From Reinekea marina (GTDB lineage Bacteria > Pseudomonadota > Gammaproteobacteria > Pseudomonadales > Natronospirillaceae): a stretch of DNA of 64,000 nt. A program made the translations under genes and the position numbers. Under the pieces are notes generated by a model. The model was not told the DNA's origin. It was given only the letters and a program-made list of their open reading frames with translations, and ran no database searches. The stretch spans positions 851,001-915,000 of the forward strand of contig NZ_JAUFQI010000001.1 in assembly GCF_030409715.1 (NCBI RefSeq). The letters are read 5' to 3'. This document shows, one piece after another, positions 43,173-56,191 of this stretch; position 1 is the first letter of the stretch; each line of letters starts with the position of its first letter.

Positions 43173-44252
43173 ATGACGAAGCAGTCGCAATGGCTGTTAC
43201 AAAATAAAGTAACTTTTTTACTGTCAAATGGCTATTTTTCGGTAATCAGCAGTATTGTCTTAGTACTGGCGTTTAGCTATGCCAAATGGGACATGGTAGT
43301 TCAAAGCACGGCCTTGAAAGCTTGGTTGGTGCTTGGTTTAATTTTAGCTGCAACTCGGTTAACTCACTTGAGAGTATTTAAAGCTCAAAAAGGTGATGTG
43401 AATTACCTGTTTTGGTTGCGAAGCTATCGGGTGTTAACCTTCTTATCAAGCTTACTTTATGTTGCTTTAGTCTATCTTTTCTTCGGAGCTGTTTCGCCAA
43501 CGTTCCAAGTGGTGATCATGTTTATCGTCGTGGGTGTTACATCTGCTGCGGTTGCTACGCATGGCGTCGATCGAATGACATTCCGTTTGTTTTCTCACAC
43601 CATATTGTTAAGCACAATGGTCATTTTACTTATTCAGCCCGAGCGCGACTTCAACATTATGTCTGGGTTAATGATTCTATTTGTACTGGTCGTCGAGCGT
43701 GCTTCTCAGCAAACGGCCGATACTATGTATAAGAATTTTGAATTAACCTATTCGATGAAGTATCGAGCAACGCACGACCCTTTGGTTGGCCTTTACAATC
43801 GCAGCGAGTTAGAGCATCAGTTTGAGCAGCAATTTATAACAAGCCCTCATGGCATCGCGTTATTATTTATCGATTTAGATAATTTTAAATCTCTGAACGA
43901 TACCCTCGGCCATGCGGCAGGAGACGAAGCGTTAAAAACAGTCGCCAATGCCATTCGTACTCAGATACGCAGCGATGATGTTGCGGCTCGTTTAGGTGGG
44001 GATGAGTATGTCGTGTTGTTAGCGTTAGATGATGTTTCTATAGCCGAGCGTATAGCCAGTGCCATTTGTAAAGATATTGAGCAATCGTGTGATTACGATA
44101 ACCGAATAAATAAAGTCACTAGCAGCATTGGACTGGCCTTTAAAGCCGATTCGGCTATTGGCTTTTCGCGTTTATTGCGCGAAGCGGATATTGCATGCTA
44201 TGAAAGTAAATCACTCGGAAAAAACCGCGTCACTACACGAATTATTGAATAA
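43173..44252 (+). CDS. Membrane diguanylate cyclase (GGDEF)
   Basis: 359 residues from ATG 43173 (GTGGAT upstream); the frame can be extended to GTG 43155. About six hydrophobic helices (residues 15-185, SNGYFSVISSIVLVLAFSY onward) form a MASE-like sensor of unassigned type. The GGDEF domain follows: ATHDPLVGLYNRSELEHQF, LLFIDLDNFKSLNDTLGHAA, and AARLGGDEYVVLL. RSDD forms an RxxD inhibitory site. Active-site GGDEY is a functional variant. It should make c-di-GMP at the inner membrane. Stand-alone gene convergent with astB. Confidence 0.92.
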   Translation: MTKQSQWLLQNKVTFLLSNGYFSVISSIVLVLAFSYAKWDMVVQSTALKAWLVLGLILAATRLTHLRVFKAQKGDVNYLFWLRSYRVLTFLSSLLYVALVYLFFGAVSPTFQVVIMFIVVGVTSAAVATHGVDRMTFRLFSHTILLSTMVILLIQPERDFNIMSGLMILFVLVVERASQQTADTMYKNFELTYSMKYRATHDPLVGLYNRSELEHQFEQQFITSPHGIALLFIDLDNFKSLNDTLGHAAGDEALKTVANAIRTQIRSDDVAARLGGDEYVVLLALDDVSIAERIASAICKDIEQSCDYDNRINKVTSSIGLAFKADSAIGFSRLLREADIACYESKSLGKNRVTTRIIE

Positions 44253-44292
44253 ATGGATCAGGCTTAGTAAACGTTGTTGCCTGATCCATTTT
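44251..44292. terminator. Bidirectional terminator between diguanylate cyclase gene and astB
   Basis: AAATGGATCAGGC / GCCTGATCCATTT, a perfect 13-bp stem with a 15-base loop lying between the two stops. T-runs on each side are short but the stem is symmetric. Confidence 0.75.
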
Positions 44293-44296
44293 GCAT

Positions 44297-48149
<3,853 letters not shown>

Positions 48150-48161
48150 AGTGTTAACTCC

Positions 48162-49175
48162 TTACAACGGTGAATAAGAAATAGAATCGCCTTCTTGCAC
48201 ATTAAGTGCTTCGGCAATTTCTAATGGAATGCGAATGGTTTCACCAATGCCATCGACCAGCGTGCCAATGGTGCAACGGAAATCACTCGCTGACTGGTTG
48301 CTGATTAAGTATTTTAGACCGCCGATCACGTTGGACGGCTTTGCTTTTTTACTTTTTAAGGTACGCATGGTGTATGACTGGTGTAGGTTACCCGTTAGCA
48401 CTGGGCCGCCATCAAATGGATCAATGAATTTTGATTGGCTAAACCCTTCACGGTACAACAATTGGCAAGTTCGATTTGCGGCTTCGTGATTCTTAGCAAT
48501 GTTGGCGCGTGCTTCGTCTGGTAATAACGGCACGTAAACCGGGTGCTGCGGAATTAGCTCAGACATAAACGTTTTAGATTTAACCGAGCAGTAGTAATCT
48601 GCTGTTAAAAAGTCTAAATCGAAAAACTTACGACCCACGGCATCCCAAAAAGCGCAGTCGCCTTTCTCATTAAATATACCCTGAATCTCAACAATGACTT
48701 CAGAATTAAATCGCTCTTGCTGAGCCGCAATATAAAGTAGCCGCGCCCGTGACAGCAGTTCGAATGCATCGGTATCTTTTAACGAAGGCGTTATCGTAAA
48801 CGATTGCAGTAGTGTTTTACCGGTCAGTTCATGCGATAAAAATAAAATTGGCACACGTGAACTGATGTCTAAATGGTGAGAGGCATGCACTACTTCATCT
48901 AATCGATAGTTAAAAAATGGGTATCCACTGCCTGCGTGGGTATCAATGCCACAAGTGCCGTGCAACTCATTTGTTTCGGTATCTTCAAGTGCAAAAAGAA
49001 ATGAAGCGGGTTTATCAGGGTCACCGCTGCCGCCAAACGCATCGTCTGATCGGCTGATTTTTTCTGACAGCTTATCGCGGTCTTTCGGTAAGGTTGTTAC
49101 CCGGGCATCGGTTTCATTTAATAACCGCTCTATGCTAGGTAGATCGACAAAGGTCGATGGGCGAACAACTAACAT
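48162..49175 (-). CDS. aruF: Arginine N-succinyltransferase, alpha-like subunit (AruF type)
   Basis: 337 residues from ATG 49173-49175 (MLVVRPSTFVDLPSIERLL) with AGAGGA 6 bases upstream; a TTG 15 bases earlier is unlikely. AstA family: FNSEVIVEIQGIFNEKGD, FMSELIPQHPVYVPLLP and FIDPFDGGPVLTG. It is more diverged from consensus than its neighbour, as AruF is from AruG. It starts the transferase pair 78 bases downstream of astC. Confidence 0.92.
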   Translation of the reverse strand: MLVVRPSTFVDLPSIERLLNETDARVTTLPKDRDKLSEKISRSDDAFGGSGDPDKPASFLFALEDTETNELHGTCGIDTHAGSGYPFFNYRLDEVVHASHHLDISSRVPILFLSHELTGKTLLQSFTITPSLKDTDAFELLSRARLLYIAAQQERFNSEVIVEIQGIFNEKGDCAFWDAVGRKFFDLDFLTADYYCSVKSKTFMSELIPQHPVYVPLLPDEARANIAKNHEAANRTCQLLYREGFSQSKFIDPFDGGPVLTGNLHQSYTMRTLKSKKAKPSNVIGGLKYLISNQSASDFRCTIGTLVDGIGETIRIPLEIAEALNVQEGDSISYSPL

Positions 49176-49268
49176 AACCTGTCCTCTCAATGGTCGCTAG
49201 TGAAAACAAAGGCCGCTGAATCAGTGTGACACTCATTCGCGACCCCTTTTATAAGCTAGCTTTTCGGT

Positions 49269-50477
49269 TTATTGGTTAACAATTTTCTCAACAGCTTTTT
49301 CGAAGCGCGCTAAGCCTTCCTCGATATCCGCATCTGGGATGATCAAGCTTGGCGTGAATCGAATCACGTTAGGGCCTGCCACCAACATCATTAAGCCTTC
49401 TTCAAGCGCCGCGTTGACGAAATCTTTCGCTTTACCCGCTAGATCGTCGTTCAGTTCGGCACCGATCAGTAAACCCATGCCACGAATATCTTTGAAGACA
49501 CCGTGCTTTTCATTAATGCCCGCTAAAGCACTTTTAATTTTTTCAGCTTTGGCTGTCACTTGGTCTAGCACGCCATCGGCTAAAACAACATCTAATACCG
49601 CTAAAGACACTGAACAAGCTAAGGGGTTGCCACCGTAAGTAGAACCGTGAGTACCAAAAGCTAAGCTGCCGGCTACTTTATCGGTACAAATCATTGCGCC
49701 AATTGGGAAGCCGCCACCTAAGGCTTTAGCCGTAGTCAGTACATCTGGCACTACGCCATAGGCTTGGTATGCGTACAGGTGACCGGTACGGCCAACACCT
49801 GTTTGAACTTCATCAAAGATCAACAAAGCGTCGTGTTCATCACACAAGGCTCTTAATCCTTCGAGGTATTCTTGAGTGGCTGGTGTAATGCCACCTTCAC
49901 CTTGGATAGGCTCTACAATTACCGCGGCCGTCTTATCTGAAATTTGAGCCTTCATGGCGGCTAAGTCATTGTAAGGAACGTGACTGATACCACCTGGAGT
50001 TGGCTCGAAACCTTCTTTGTATTTCGCTTGGCCGCCAGCAGACACGGTAAACAAGGTACGCCCATGGAAAGAATTAAGCGTAGAGATAATTTCGTGCTTT
50101 TCAGGACCTGACTTTAAGAACGCATGGCGACGGCCCAGCTTTAGCGCCGCTTCATTGGCTTCTGCGCCAGAGTTGCAGAAAAATACTTTGTCGGCAAAGG
50201 TGTTATCGGTAATTTTTTGAGCCAGTTCAATAGCGGGCTCGTTCGTCATTACATTCGATAGGTGCCAAAGCTTTTGTCCTTGAGTTGTTAATGCTTCTAC
50301 AAGGGCTGGATGTGCATGTCCGAGAGCACTCACTGCGATACCGCCAGCAAAGTCAACAAATTCACGACCTTCTTGGTCCCAAATGCGAGAGCCTTCGCCT
50401 TTTACTGGAATTACTTTACCGGGTACGTAGTTAGGTACCATTACGTCATCAAATTGCGCGCGAGTTACTTTAGTCAT
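49269..50477 (-). CDS. astC: Succinylornithine/acetylornithine aminotransferase AstC/AruC
   Basis: 402 residues, normal. Class III PLP aminotransferase with [53 protein letters not shown] and the Schiff-base Lys in [17 protein letters not shown]. It converts succinylornithine to succinylglutamate semialdehyde; such enzymes often also serve as ArgD. First gene of the operon, with a ribosome site AAGAGA 7 bases before the ATG. Confidence 0.95.
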   Translation of the reverse strand: MTKVTRAQFDDVMVPNYVPGKVIPVKGEGSRIWDQEGREFVDFAGGIAVSALGHAHPALVEALTTQGQKLWHLSNVMTNEPAIELAQKITDNTFADKVFFCNSGAEANEAALKLGRRHAFLKSGPEKHEIISTLNSFHGRTLFTVSAGGQAKYKEGFEPTPGGISHVPYNDLAAMKAQISDKTAAVIVEPIQGEGGITPATQEYLEGLRALCDEHDALLIFDEVQTGVGRTGHLYAYQAYGVVPDVLTTAKALGGGFPIGAMICTDKVAGSLAFGTHGSTYGGNPLACSVSLAVLDVVLADGVLDQVTAKAEKIKSALAGINEKHGVFKDIRGMGLLIGAELNDDLAGKAKDFVNAALEEGLMMLVAGPNVIRFTPSLIIPDADIEEGLARFEKAVEKIVNQ

Positions 50478-50504
50478 GATCGGTTCTCTTGCTGTTGTGT
50501 TTTT

Positions 50505-50532
50505 GAGGCATTCTTTTAAATGCTGATGCCTC
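50505..50532. promoter_or_regulatory. Inverted repeat in the astC leader
   Basis: GAGGCAT / ATGCCTC (7 bp perfect, 14-base gap) 28-55 bases before the astC ATG. It could be an operator or leader hairpin; no known ArgR motif was matched. Confidence 0.35.
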
Positions 50533-50628
50533 TATTCTAAGAAAAAGTGCTGATTTAGCATTACGGTATGGCGACAGAACCTTATAGGCTAATGCCGCAA
50601 ATGTGCGCGAATGTGCAAAGATTGGTCG

Positions 50629-51588
50629 CTATTTTTCAATTTGCATCTTTTGGTTCAGGCTACGATCTTCTGACGGCGTCAACCCATATTGATTACGATA
50701 AGCGGTTGAGAAGTGTGCGCCAGAGGAAAATCCACAGCTTAGACCTATGTCGGCAATACTTTCTGCACAGCTAAATAGGCGTTTTCGTGCACGTTCTAAA
50801 CGAATTTGTAGATAATAGCGACTAGGTACGGCATTTAAGTGCTTTTTGAAGAGTCGCTCTAGCTGTCGCCGACTGATCTTAACGTGGTAGGCGATGTCAT
50901 CGGTGGTCAGGGGTTCTTCGATGTTGTTTTCCATCAATTCAAGCGCTTCGCCCAGTTTTGGCTGTTCTGTACGTGTGCGTTCACTCAGAATCTGAGGAAT
51001 GCTGTCTGTTGGCAAGCCTAAGCGTTCATTCACAAAATGTTTAGAAATGGCCTCGGCCGTTTCGGCACTGACTGTTTTTGCAATCCACATCAGCATTAAA
51101 TCTAGACTCGAACTTCCGCCTCGACAGGTTAGGCGGTCACGATCAATGCAATACTGTTCATTAGCGAGCATGATCGATTTATGTTCTTTCAATAATTGCT
51201 CATAAGATATCCAGTGAACGACGCCACGAAATCCGTTCAGTAGCCCTGCTTTTGCTAACGAATAACTGCCCGAAGCCAACCCTCCAATAGCGCTGTTGGC
51301 GGCCTTATCGATTATAAAAGAGTCTAAGCCAGGAGTAGCAGGGTGGCGAGCTGGCGAGGTGCCACACACGATCCATAAATCGGCATTGGGAGCATCGGCG
51401 AGTGAATACAGTGTATCAACTCGGTTACCAAGGCTCGACACAGTTTTATTGTCGTGTAGCGCCACGGTGAATGTCTCAAACGCTGTTTCGCCCATCAGCT
51501 CATTGCACATCAATAAGGGCTCCATGGCAGAGACATAGGTCATTGAGGAATAGCCAGGTAATAAAATAAAACCTATGGATTGAGACAA
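50629..51588 (-). CDS. argR: ArgR-like AraC/GlxA-family transcription regulator
   Basis: 319 residues from TTG 51586-51588, chosen because AAGGAG sits 8 bases before it; the frame can run to TTG 51630 with no ribosome site. The N-terminal DJ-1/PfpI-like domain (GFILLPGYSSMTYVSAMEPL, ADLWIVCGTSPARHP) is followed by a C-terminal AraC helix-turn-helix pair (YHVKISRRQLERLFKKHL, ADIGLSCGFSSGAHFSTAYR). This layout matches Pseudomonas ArgR, the activator of aru genes by arginine. Its position between iadA and astC, same strand, supports that assignment by context. Confidence 0.85.
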   Translation of the reverse strand: MSQSIGFILLPGYSSMTYVSAMEPLLMCNELMGETAFETFTVALHDNKTVSSLGNRVDTLYSLADAPNADLWIVCGTSPARHPATPGLDSFIIDKAANSAIGGLASGSYSLAKAGLLNGFRGVVHWISYEQLLKEHKSIMLANEQYCIDRDRLTCRGGSSSLDLMLMWIAKTVSAETAEAISKHFVNERLGLPTDSIPQILSERTRTEQPKLGEALELMENNIEEPLTTDDIAYHVKISRRQLERLFKKHLNAVPSRYYLQIRLERARKRLFSCAESIADIGLSCGFSSGAHFSTAYRNQYGLTPSEDRSLNQKMQIEK

Positions 51589-51604
51589 AGCGCCAGCTCC
51601 TTGA

Positions 51605-52777
51605 TTATTCGAATGTGCCCTTACGGACAATGGTTTGATTTTTCATAAGCCATTGACCCATGGCCATAACGGAGTTTATTTCAAACGAGTGAGCATCGAG
51701 CAAGAGTAAATCTGCGTCTGCACCAAGCCTTAATTGCCCCTTATGGGGTAACTTTAGCACTTTTGCCGGATTTAGGGTGACCGTTTTAAGGGCGGTCTCC
51801 AGTTCGATGTTTTCAATAAGCACGGCATCTTTCAATTCATCATGCAAAGCCGTCATGGCGCCAACTTTTAAGCTGACAAGTTCACCTTGACTGTTAAATT
51901 CCGGTAAGCTGGCATGGCCGTCGGTACTGAACGTGATTCGATTTTCATCCGCGCCGGATTGCAGCGCTTGCTTTAAAGCATGGGCACACTTAACTTCGCC
52001 GCTGGCGAGAATCTCAGGCGTTGAACTGGCGGTAAAATCAATAACGCCGCCAGCTTTATTAAACCGAATACCTTGATCTAACAAGGCGGCACTGCGATTG
52101 ATATGAGTCGGATAGAACTGTTTAATAGGGATATCCGTGTGCTCGGCTACCTCAAACAGTCGGGCTAGATGATCTTCTCCAGGGCCGACATGTACTAACA
52201 CGATGCCTGCTTTGTTAGAACACATGCCACCAACCCGTGCTTGCGAAGCGACACTGGCCAGCTCACGCCAAGTAATTTGGCTACCACGATGATCAGCGAT
52301 GGCAATTTCACCAATGCCAATGCATTCATCAATAAGCATAATGTCTTTCTGAACAGACCCAGTGAGGGTTTTAACAGGGAAATGGTAGTTGCCCGTATAA
52401 AAGTAAGCGCTTAAACCTTCTTCTTTTAGGCTTTTTACTTTAGCGACCAGTTCTTCATGACTGCGAAAAATAGCATCAGTACCTAATGCACCAGTCACCG
52501 TTGTTACGCCACCCTTGATGGCGTGCGATAAATTCATTTCAGGAGTACGCGATGCAAAACCTCCTTCGCCACCACCACCGGTGATATGAGTGAGGCTGTC
52601 TACAAAACCCGGGCAAACCAGTTGACCCTGTGCATCAAGGGTTTCTATGGGTAGGTTGGTGTCAAGCTCTATGGCTTCGGCAATAGCACTTATGCGACCA
52701 TGACTGATCAGGATATCTTGCACTCCTAATGGCTCGGGTGCATATAGGTTGGCATTACGAATCAAAATAAAAGACAT
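51605..52777 (-). CDS. iadA: IadA-like beta-aspartyl peptidase (M38) with altered metal residues
   Basis: 390 residues from ATG 52777, equal to E. coli IadA length. Amidohydrolase family: PGFVDSLTHITGGGGEGG, EIAIADHRGSQITW, VLVHVGPGED, FYPTHINR and TFSTDGHAS. His64, His196, His225 and Asp286 keep metal-ligand positions. By my memory of E. coli IadA, its first ligand His68 is Leu62 here, and the bridging carboxylated Lys162 is Glu157. Either this is a variant metal centre, or a related hydrolase of different specificity. Its stop lies 16 bases before the argR-like start, so the two genes are probably co-transcribed. Confidence 0.85.
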   Translation of the reverse strand: MSFILIRNANLYAPEPLGVQDILISHGRISAIAEAIELDTNLPIETLDAQGQLVCPGFVDSLTHITGGGGEGGFASRTPEMNLSHAIKGGVTTVTGALGTDAIFRSHEELVAKVKSLKEEGLSAYFYTGNYHFPVKTLTGSVQKDIMLIDECIGIGEIAIADHRGSQITWRELASVASQARVGGMCSNKAGIVLVHVGPGEDHLARLFEVAEHTDIPIKQFYPTHINRSAALLDQGIRFNKAGGVIDFTASSTPEILASGEVKCAHALKQALQSGADENRITFSTDGHASLPEFNSQGELVSLKVGAMTALHDELKDAVLIENIELETALKTVTLNPAKVLKLPHKGQLRLGADADLLLLDAHSFEINSVMAMGQWLMKNQTIVRKGTFE

Positions 52778-52887
52778 CAAATACAACTTTTCAGGTGAAT
52801 AGCGAAATAATAACAGCCTAACTCGTTCAGCCAAGCCAATTTAACGCCTACGACGCGATTGTATAAAGGCGCAGTGATTGCCTGATA

Positions 52888-53655
52888 TTAGGCTTTCTGT
52901 GTCAATTGATGTTCTTTAACAATTGCTTTCAAGTCATCGGCATTAGCTCGATCACAAAACACGCCCGAAACGCCCCAAGACAACAGCTTATGCAGCGTGA
53001 CGGTGTCATTCACGGTATAGCAATATAATGGCATTGCTTCAGAGAGTGTTAACGCCAGCTCTTGGCTGAGATGACTTTGATCGCAATGCAATGACGCAGC
53101 CTTTAAAGTCGACGTAATTTCAAGGGCATTGCTAGGCACCTTTTCAAATAATACGCCTATGTTAATAACATCGGATAATGAGCGCAGGTGCGAAAGCGCA
53201 GGAATCGAAAAGCTGCTGATTAATATCCGATCGAACATCTCTGTATAGCTCTGCAGTTCTGCCCATATCAAATCGACTTGGCGCTGAGTGTCTAGATCTG
53301 GGTTGATCTTAATTTCTAAATTTAAGCCTACGCCGGTTTTGCGTACTAAAGCGAGCATGTCTTCGCAAAATAGTAAGGGCTCACCCGCGAATTCATCACT
53401 GAACCAGCGGCCAGCATCTATTTTTTTTAGGGCGTCTTTGTTTAATTTGGCCAGCTTAATGTCGGGTTGTTTGAACAGTCGGCAATCGGGATCATGCATC
53501 ATAACCAGCGATTCATCACCCGCCATTGTCACGTCTAGTTCTATCCACTCGATGCCATTGTCGACCGCGCTCTGAATACTAGCTGCGGTGTTTTCTGGGG
53601 CTAACGAGGGTAGCCCGCGATGTCCGATAAGTGCCGGCAGAGGCGCTAAGTTCAT
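52888..53655 (-). CDS. Glycerophosphodiester phosphodiesterase (GDPD/UgpQ-like)
   Basis: 255 residues. TIM-barrel GDPD: LIGHRGLPSLAPENT (first His and Glu), WIELDVTMAGDESLVMMHD (metal Glu, Asp and His), and GLNLEIKINPD. No signal peptide, so probably cytoplasmic, releasing glycerol-3-phosphate from deacylated phospholipids as UgpQ does. The gene is followed (upstream on this strand) by a GNAT gene 13 bases away, suggesting a two-gene operon. Confidence 0.9.
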   Translation of the reverse strand: MNLAPLPALIGHRGLPSLAPENTAASIQSAVDNGIEWIELDVTMAGDESLVMMHDPDCRLFKQPDIKLAKLNKDALKKIDAGRWFSDEFAGEPLLFCEDMLALVRKTGVGLNLEIKINPDLDTQRQVDLIWAELQSYTEMFDRILISSFSIPALSHLRSLSDVINIGVLFEKVPSNALEITSTLKAASLHCDQSHLSQELALTLSEAMPLYCYTVNDTVTLHKLLSWGVSGVFCDRANADDLKAIVKEHQLTQKA

Positions 53656-53668
53656 AGGGTTTCCTTTT

Positions 53669-54214
53669 CTATTTTAACGGAGTCCAGTGGTTGTTAGTCA
53701 GTGACGTTAAGACGTGATCGCACCATACGCCATCAACCATTAAATAATTTTTAGCGATGCCTTCTTTTTCAAAGCCAAGCTTTTCTAAAACACGCGCACT
53801 GGCTAAATTGTGAGGCTGATAATTCGCCATTAAACGATGCAAGTGTAAATGGTTAAATGCGTAATCGATAGTGGCTTTCAATGCTTCGGTCATGAAACCT
53901 TGGCGTTGTAAGTTCTCAGCTAAATTATAACCAATATAAGCGGCTTGAAATGCGCCACGGACAATATTTGAAACGCCAATGGTGCCAATAACCTTGTGTT
54001 GCTGTATGAGCATTAAGCGCAGTTCTGTGCCTTGTAACGTGTTGTGTTTCCAAGAGGCTAACATATCTGAAATTTGCGCGGGCGAGGTTCTAGCCGGACC
54101 GCCACTGTTACGTAAATGCTCGGCTTCGTTCAGGTAGTATTGAATGATCGTTGCTTCATCGACACGATCAAAAGATTCTAACTGTAAGCGTGGCGTCGTT
54201 AAAACAGTAGACAT
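53669..54214 (-). CDS. GNAT N-acetyltransferase (RimJ/RimL type)
   Basis: 181 residues. Typical RimJ-like pattern: TPRLQLESFDRVDEATI, VIGTIGVSNIVRGAFQAAYI, LQRQGFMTEALKATIDYAF (acetyl-CoA pyrophosphate loop), and ARVLEKLGFEKEGIAKNYL. It acetylates a protein N-terminus or a small amine using acetyl-CoA; the substrate is unknown. Divergent from the DUF1761 gene, 71 bases apart. Confidence 0.88.
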   Translation of the reverse strand: MSTVLTTPRLQLESFDRVDEATIIQYYLNEAEHLRNSGGPARTSPAQISDMLASWKHNTLQGTELRLMLIQQHKVIGTIGVSNIVRGAFQAAYIGYNLAENLQRQGFMTEALKATIDYAFNHLHLHRLMANYQPHNLASARVLEKLGFEKEGIAKNYLMVDGVWCDHVLTSLTNNHWTPLK

Positions 54215-54285
54215 TTCAGTAACCTAACCTATAAAGTAAATCCGTTAGTCTACACTGTCTAAAACAATAAAGTGGAGTAAAGAAT

Positions 54286-54708
54286 ATGATCGAGTTAGCA
54301 AATGTCAGTATCTGGGTAATTGTCATTGCCGCCGTCATTCAAATGGCAGGTGGAGCAATGTGGTACGGACCCTTGTTTGGGAAGGCTTGGATGAAAGGCA
54401 TGGGGATTGACCCTAACGACAAAGAGTTAATGGCGGAAATGCAAAAAAGCGCAGGCCCTGCTTATGGCGCGTCTTTAGTATTTGCGATTATTTTTGGTTA
54501 CGCCATCGACTTATTATTTAACCACATACCTATTGCATCACTTACGATTGCAATTTTCTGGACACTGCTTTTATATGTCGCTTTTACCTTTGCTAATACC
54601 ATTAAAGGTGTTTTGTGGGGTGAAATTAGTAAATCCGTTTTCATCATCAATACGGGTTTTGAGGTCGTGTTTTTCCTAATCGTGGGCGTTTGTGCTTACC
54701 TGATGTAA
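54286..54708 (+). CDS. DUF1761 membrane protein
   Basis: 140 residues with four membrane helices (VSIWVIVIAAVIQMAGGAM, GASLVFAIIFGYAIDLLF, LTIAIFWTLLLYVAFTF, TGFEVVFFLIVGVCAYL). MWYGPLFGKAWMKGMG and the GVLWGE loop are typical of DUF1761. Function unknown. GTGGAG lies about 12 bases before the ATG. Confidence 0.85.
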   Translation: MIELANVSIWVIVIAAVIQMAGGAMWYGPLFGKAWMKGMGIDPNDKELMAEMQKSAGPAYGASLVFAIIFGYAIDLLFNHIPIASLTIAIFWTLLLYVAFTFANTIKGVLWGEISKSVFIINTGFEVVFFLIVGVCAYLM

Positions 54709-54817
54709 GAGTCATTACAAGCTATAGTGCAGCGCAATGCTCACTATAGCCGCACGTGATAGGAAAAAGATCTAAAACTGTGGCATGTTAGAGTATTCAA
54801 ACCAAGAGGAATGCGAC

Positions 54818-55300
54818 ATGTGGTGTACTCCGGATTTATGTGATGAAAACCCTAACGATGTATTCGTGTTACCGCCGATGTTTCAATCTTTCGGCGGTAA
54901 AAAGGCGTTTTGCGGCAAGGTGGTTACCGTAAAGTGCTTTGAAGATAATTCCCGAGTAAAAGAGTTAGCAGCAACCGATGGTCAAGGCTGCGTTATGGTC
55001 GTTGATGGCGGCGGGTCGACTCGAGCAGCACTCATAGGTGATTTGATTGCCGAAAATGCCGTTAAGAATGGCTGGCAGGGCATTATTATTAATGGTTGCT
55101 GCCGAGATGTGCACGAGTTAAAAACGATGAATTTTGGGGTGTTTGCAATAGCTACTTTCCCCGTTAAATCAACCCGCAAAGGGGCTGGAGAAATAAACAC
55201 AGACATTGACATAGCTGGCGTCAAAATTAGCAGCTCAATGTGGGTGTATGCTGATGAAACGGGTGTGGTCGTGGCAAATAAGAATTTATTAAACGCTTAA
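54818..55300 (+). CDS. rraA: RraA family protein
   Basis: 160 residues from ATG 54818 with AGAGGA 7 bases upstream; ATG 54785 would add 11 residues without support. RraA hallmarks: TPDLCDENPNDVFVLPPMF, GGKKAFCGKVVTVKC, GGGSTRAALIGDLIAENAV and GIIINGCCRDVHEL. E. coli RraA inhibits RNase E, while many relatives are aldolases (HMG/oxaloacetate type), so the biochemical role is uncertain. It is cytoplasmic, trimeric in the family, and convergent with the EamA gene (no gap). Confidence 0.88.
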   Translation: MWCTPDLCDENPNDVFVLPPMFQSFGGKKAFCGKVVTVKCFEDNSRVKELAATDGQGCVMVVDGGGSTRAALIGDLIAENAVKNGWQGIIINGCCRDVHELKTMNFGVFAIATFPVKSTRKGAGEINTDIDIAGVKISSSMWVYADETGVVVANKNLLNA

Positions 55301-56188
55301 CTATGTTTGGCGTTGCGCTATGACAACGCCGGTTATTATGAACCCTAAGCCCAAAAAGCTTTGTAGTTGAAGCGGTTCCTTCAAAATTGCCGAAATTAAA
55401 AACAAACTGATAAAAGGAGAGATAAATATCAGTGTACCAATGCGCGCACTGTTGTTGGTATGTTTTAATGCCAGCTGCCAAAACACAAACGCTAAACCCA
55501 TTTCAAATAGCCCCACATAGGCGATGGCGGTTAGCCCTTGCCAATGCCATTGCATTTCAATAGTCGGCCAAAACAATATCAGCAAACTGAGAACAGGTAA
55601 GCTGATTAAAAAGTTGTGAAACAAAGCGATGATAGGGTCTTTTTTCGATTTAGTATTCAATAACCAATAGCCAGCCCAAAGCAGAGTAGACAATAATGCT
55701 AAGGCCAAACCAATGGGGTCTAAATGGCCGGTCACGTTTTTGCCTGCCATAGAAATAATCACTACGCCGGCGTATCCTAGCACCAGTCCCAGTAAATCCC
55801 GACGATTCAATCTATGCCCTAAAATGGGCACGCTGAGTAAGGACAGGGTGATCGCCCAAGTATAATTGACAGGCTGGGCAACTTGCGCCGGCAGCCGATC
55901 ATAGGCTTCAAATAAAATTAAGTAGTAGAAAACTGGATTAATGAGCCCTAGTAAAAAGGTATTAAGATTGAGCTGGGCTAATTGCTTTAACGCCAGTGAC
56001 AGTTTGCCCTGACATTGCAAAATAACCGCCAAAACAATCACTGAAACCAGCGCTGCACCGAACAGTAAAATAATGGGTGGAACATAATTTAATGCAATCT
56101 TGAAGGCCGACGCAACGGTGGACCAAAGCAAAACAGCCGTTAACCCGAAGGCAACGGCTTTTGATTCTGACGGTAAATTTTTTAACAT
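55301..56188 (-). CDS. EamA-family (DMT) transporter
   Basis: 295 residues with ten predicted helices in two EamA repeats (LTAVLLWSTVASAFKIALNY at the start of the first, LALALLSTLLWAGYWLLN in the second). Inner-membrane exporter or importer of small metabolites; the substrate cannot be deduced. It follows the unknown 396-residue gene by three bases, so they are co-transcribed. Confidence 0.88.
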   Translation of the reverse strand: MLKNLPSESKAVAFGLTAVLLWSTVASAFKIALNYVPPIILLFGAALVSVIVLAVILQCQGKLSLALKQLAQLNLNTFLLGLINPVFYYLILFEAYDRLPAQVAQPVNYTWAITLSLLSVPILGHRLNRRDLLGLVLGYAGVVIISMAGKNVTGHLDPIGLALALLSTLLWAGYWLLNTKSKKDPIIALFHNFLISLPVLSLLILFWPTIEMQWHWQGLTAIAYVGLFEMGLAFVFWQLALKHTNNSARIGTLIFISPFISLFLISAILKEPLQLQSFLGLGFIITGVVIAQRQT

Positions 56189-56191
56189 TGT

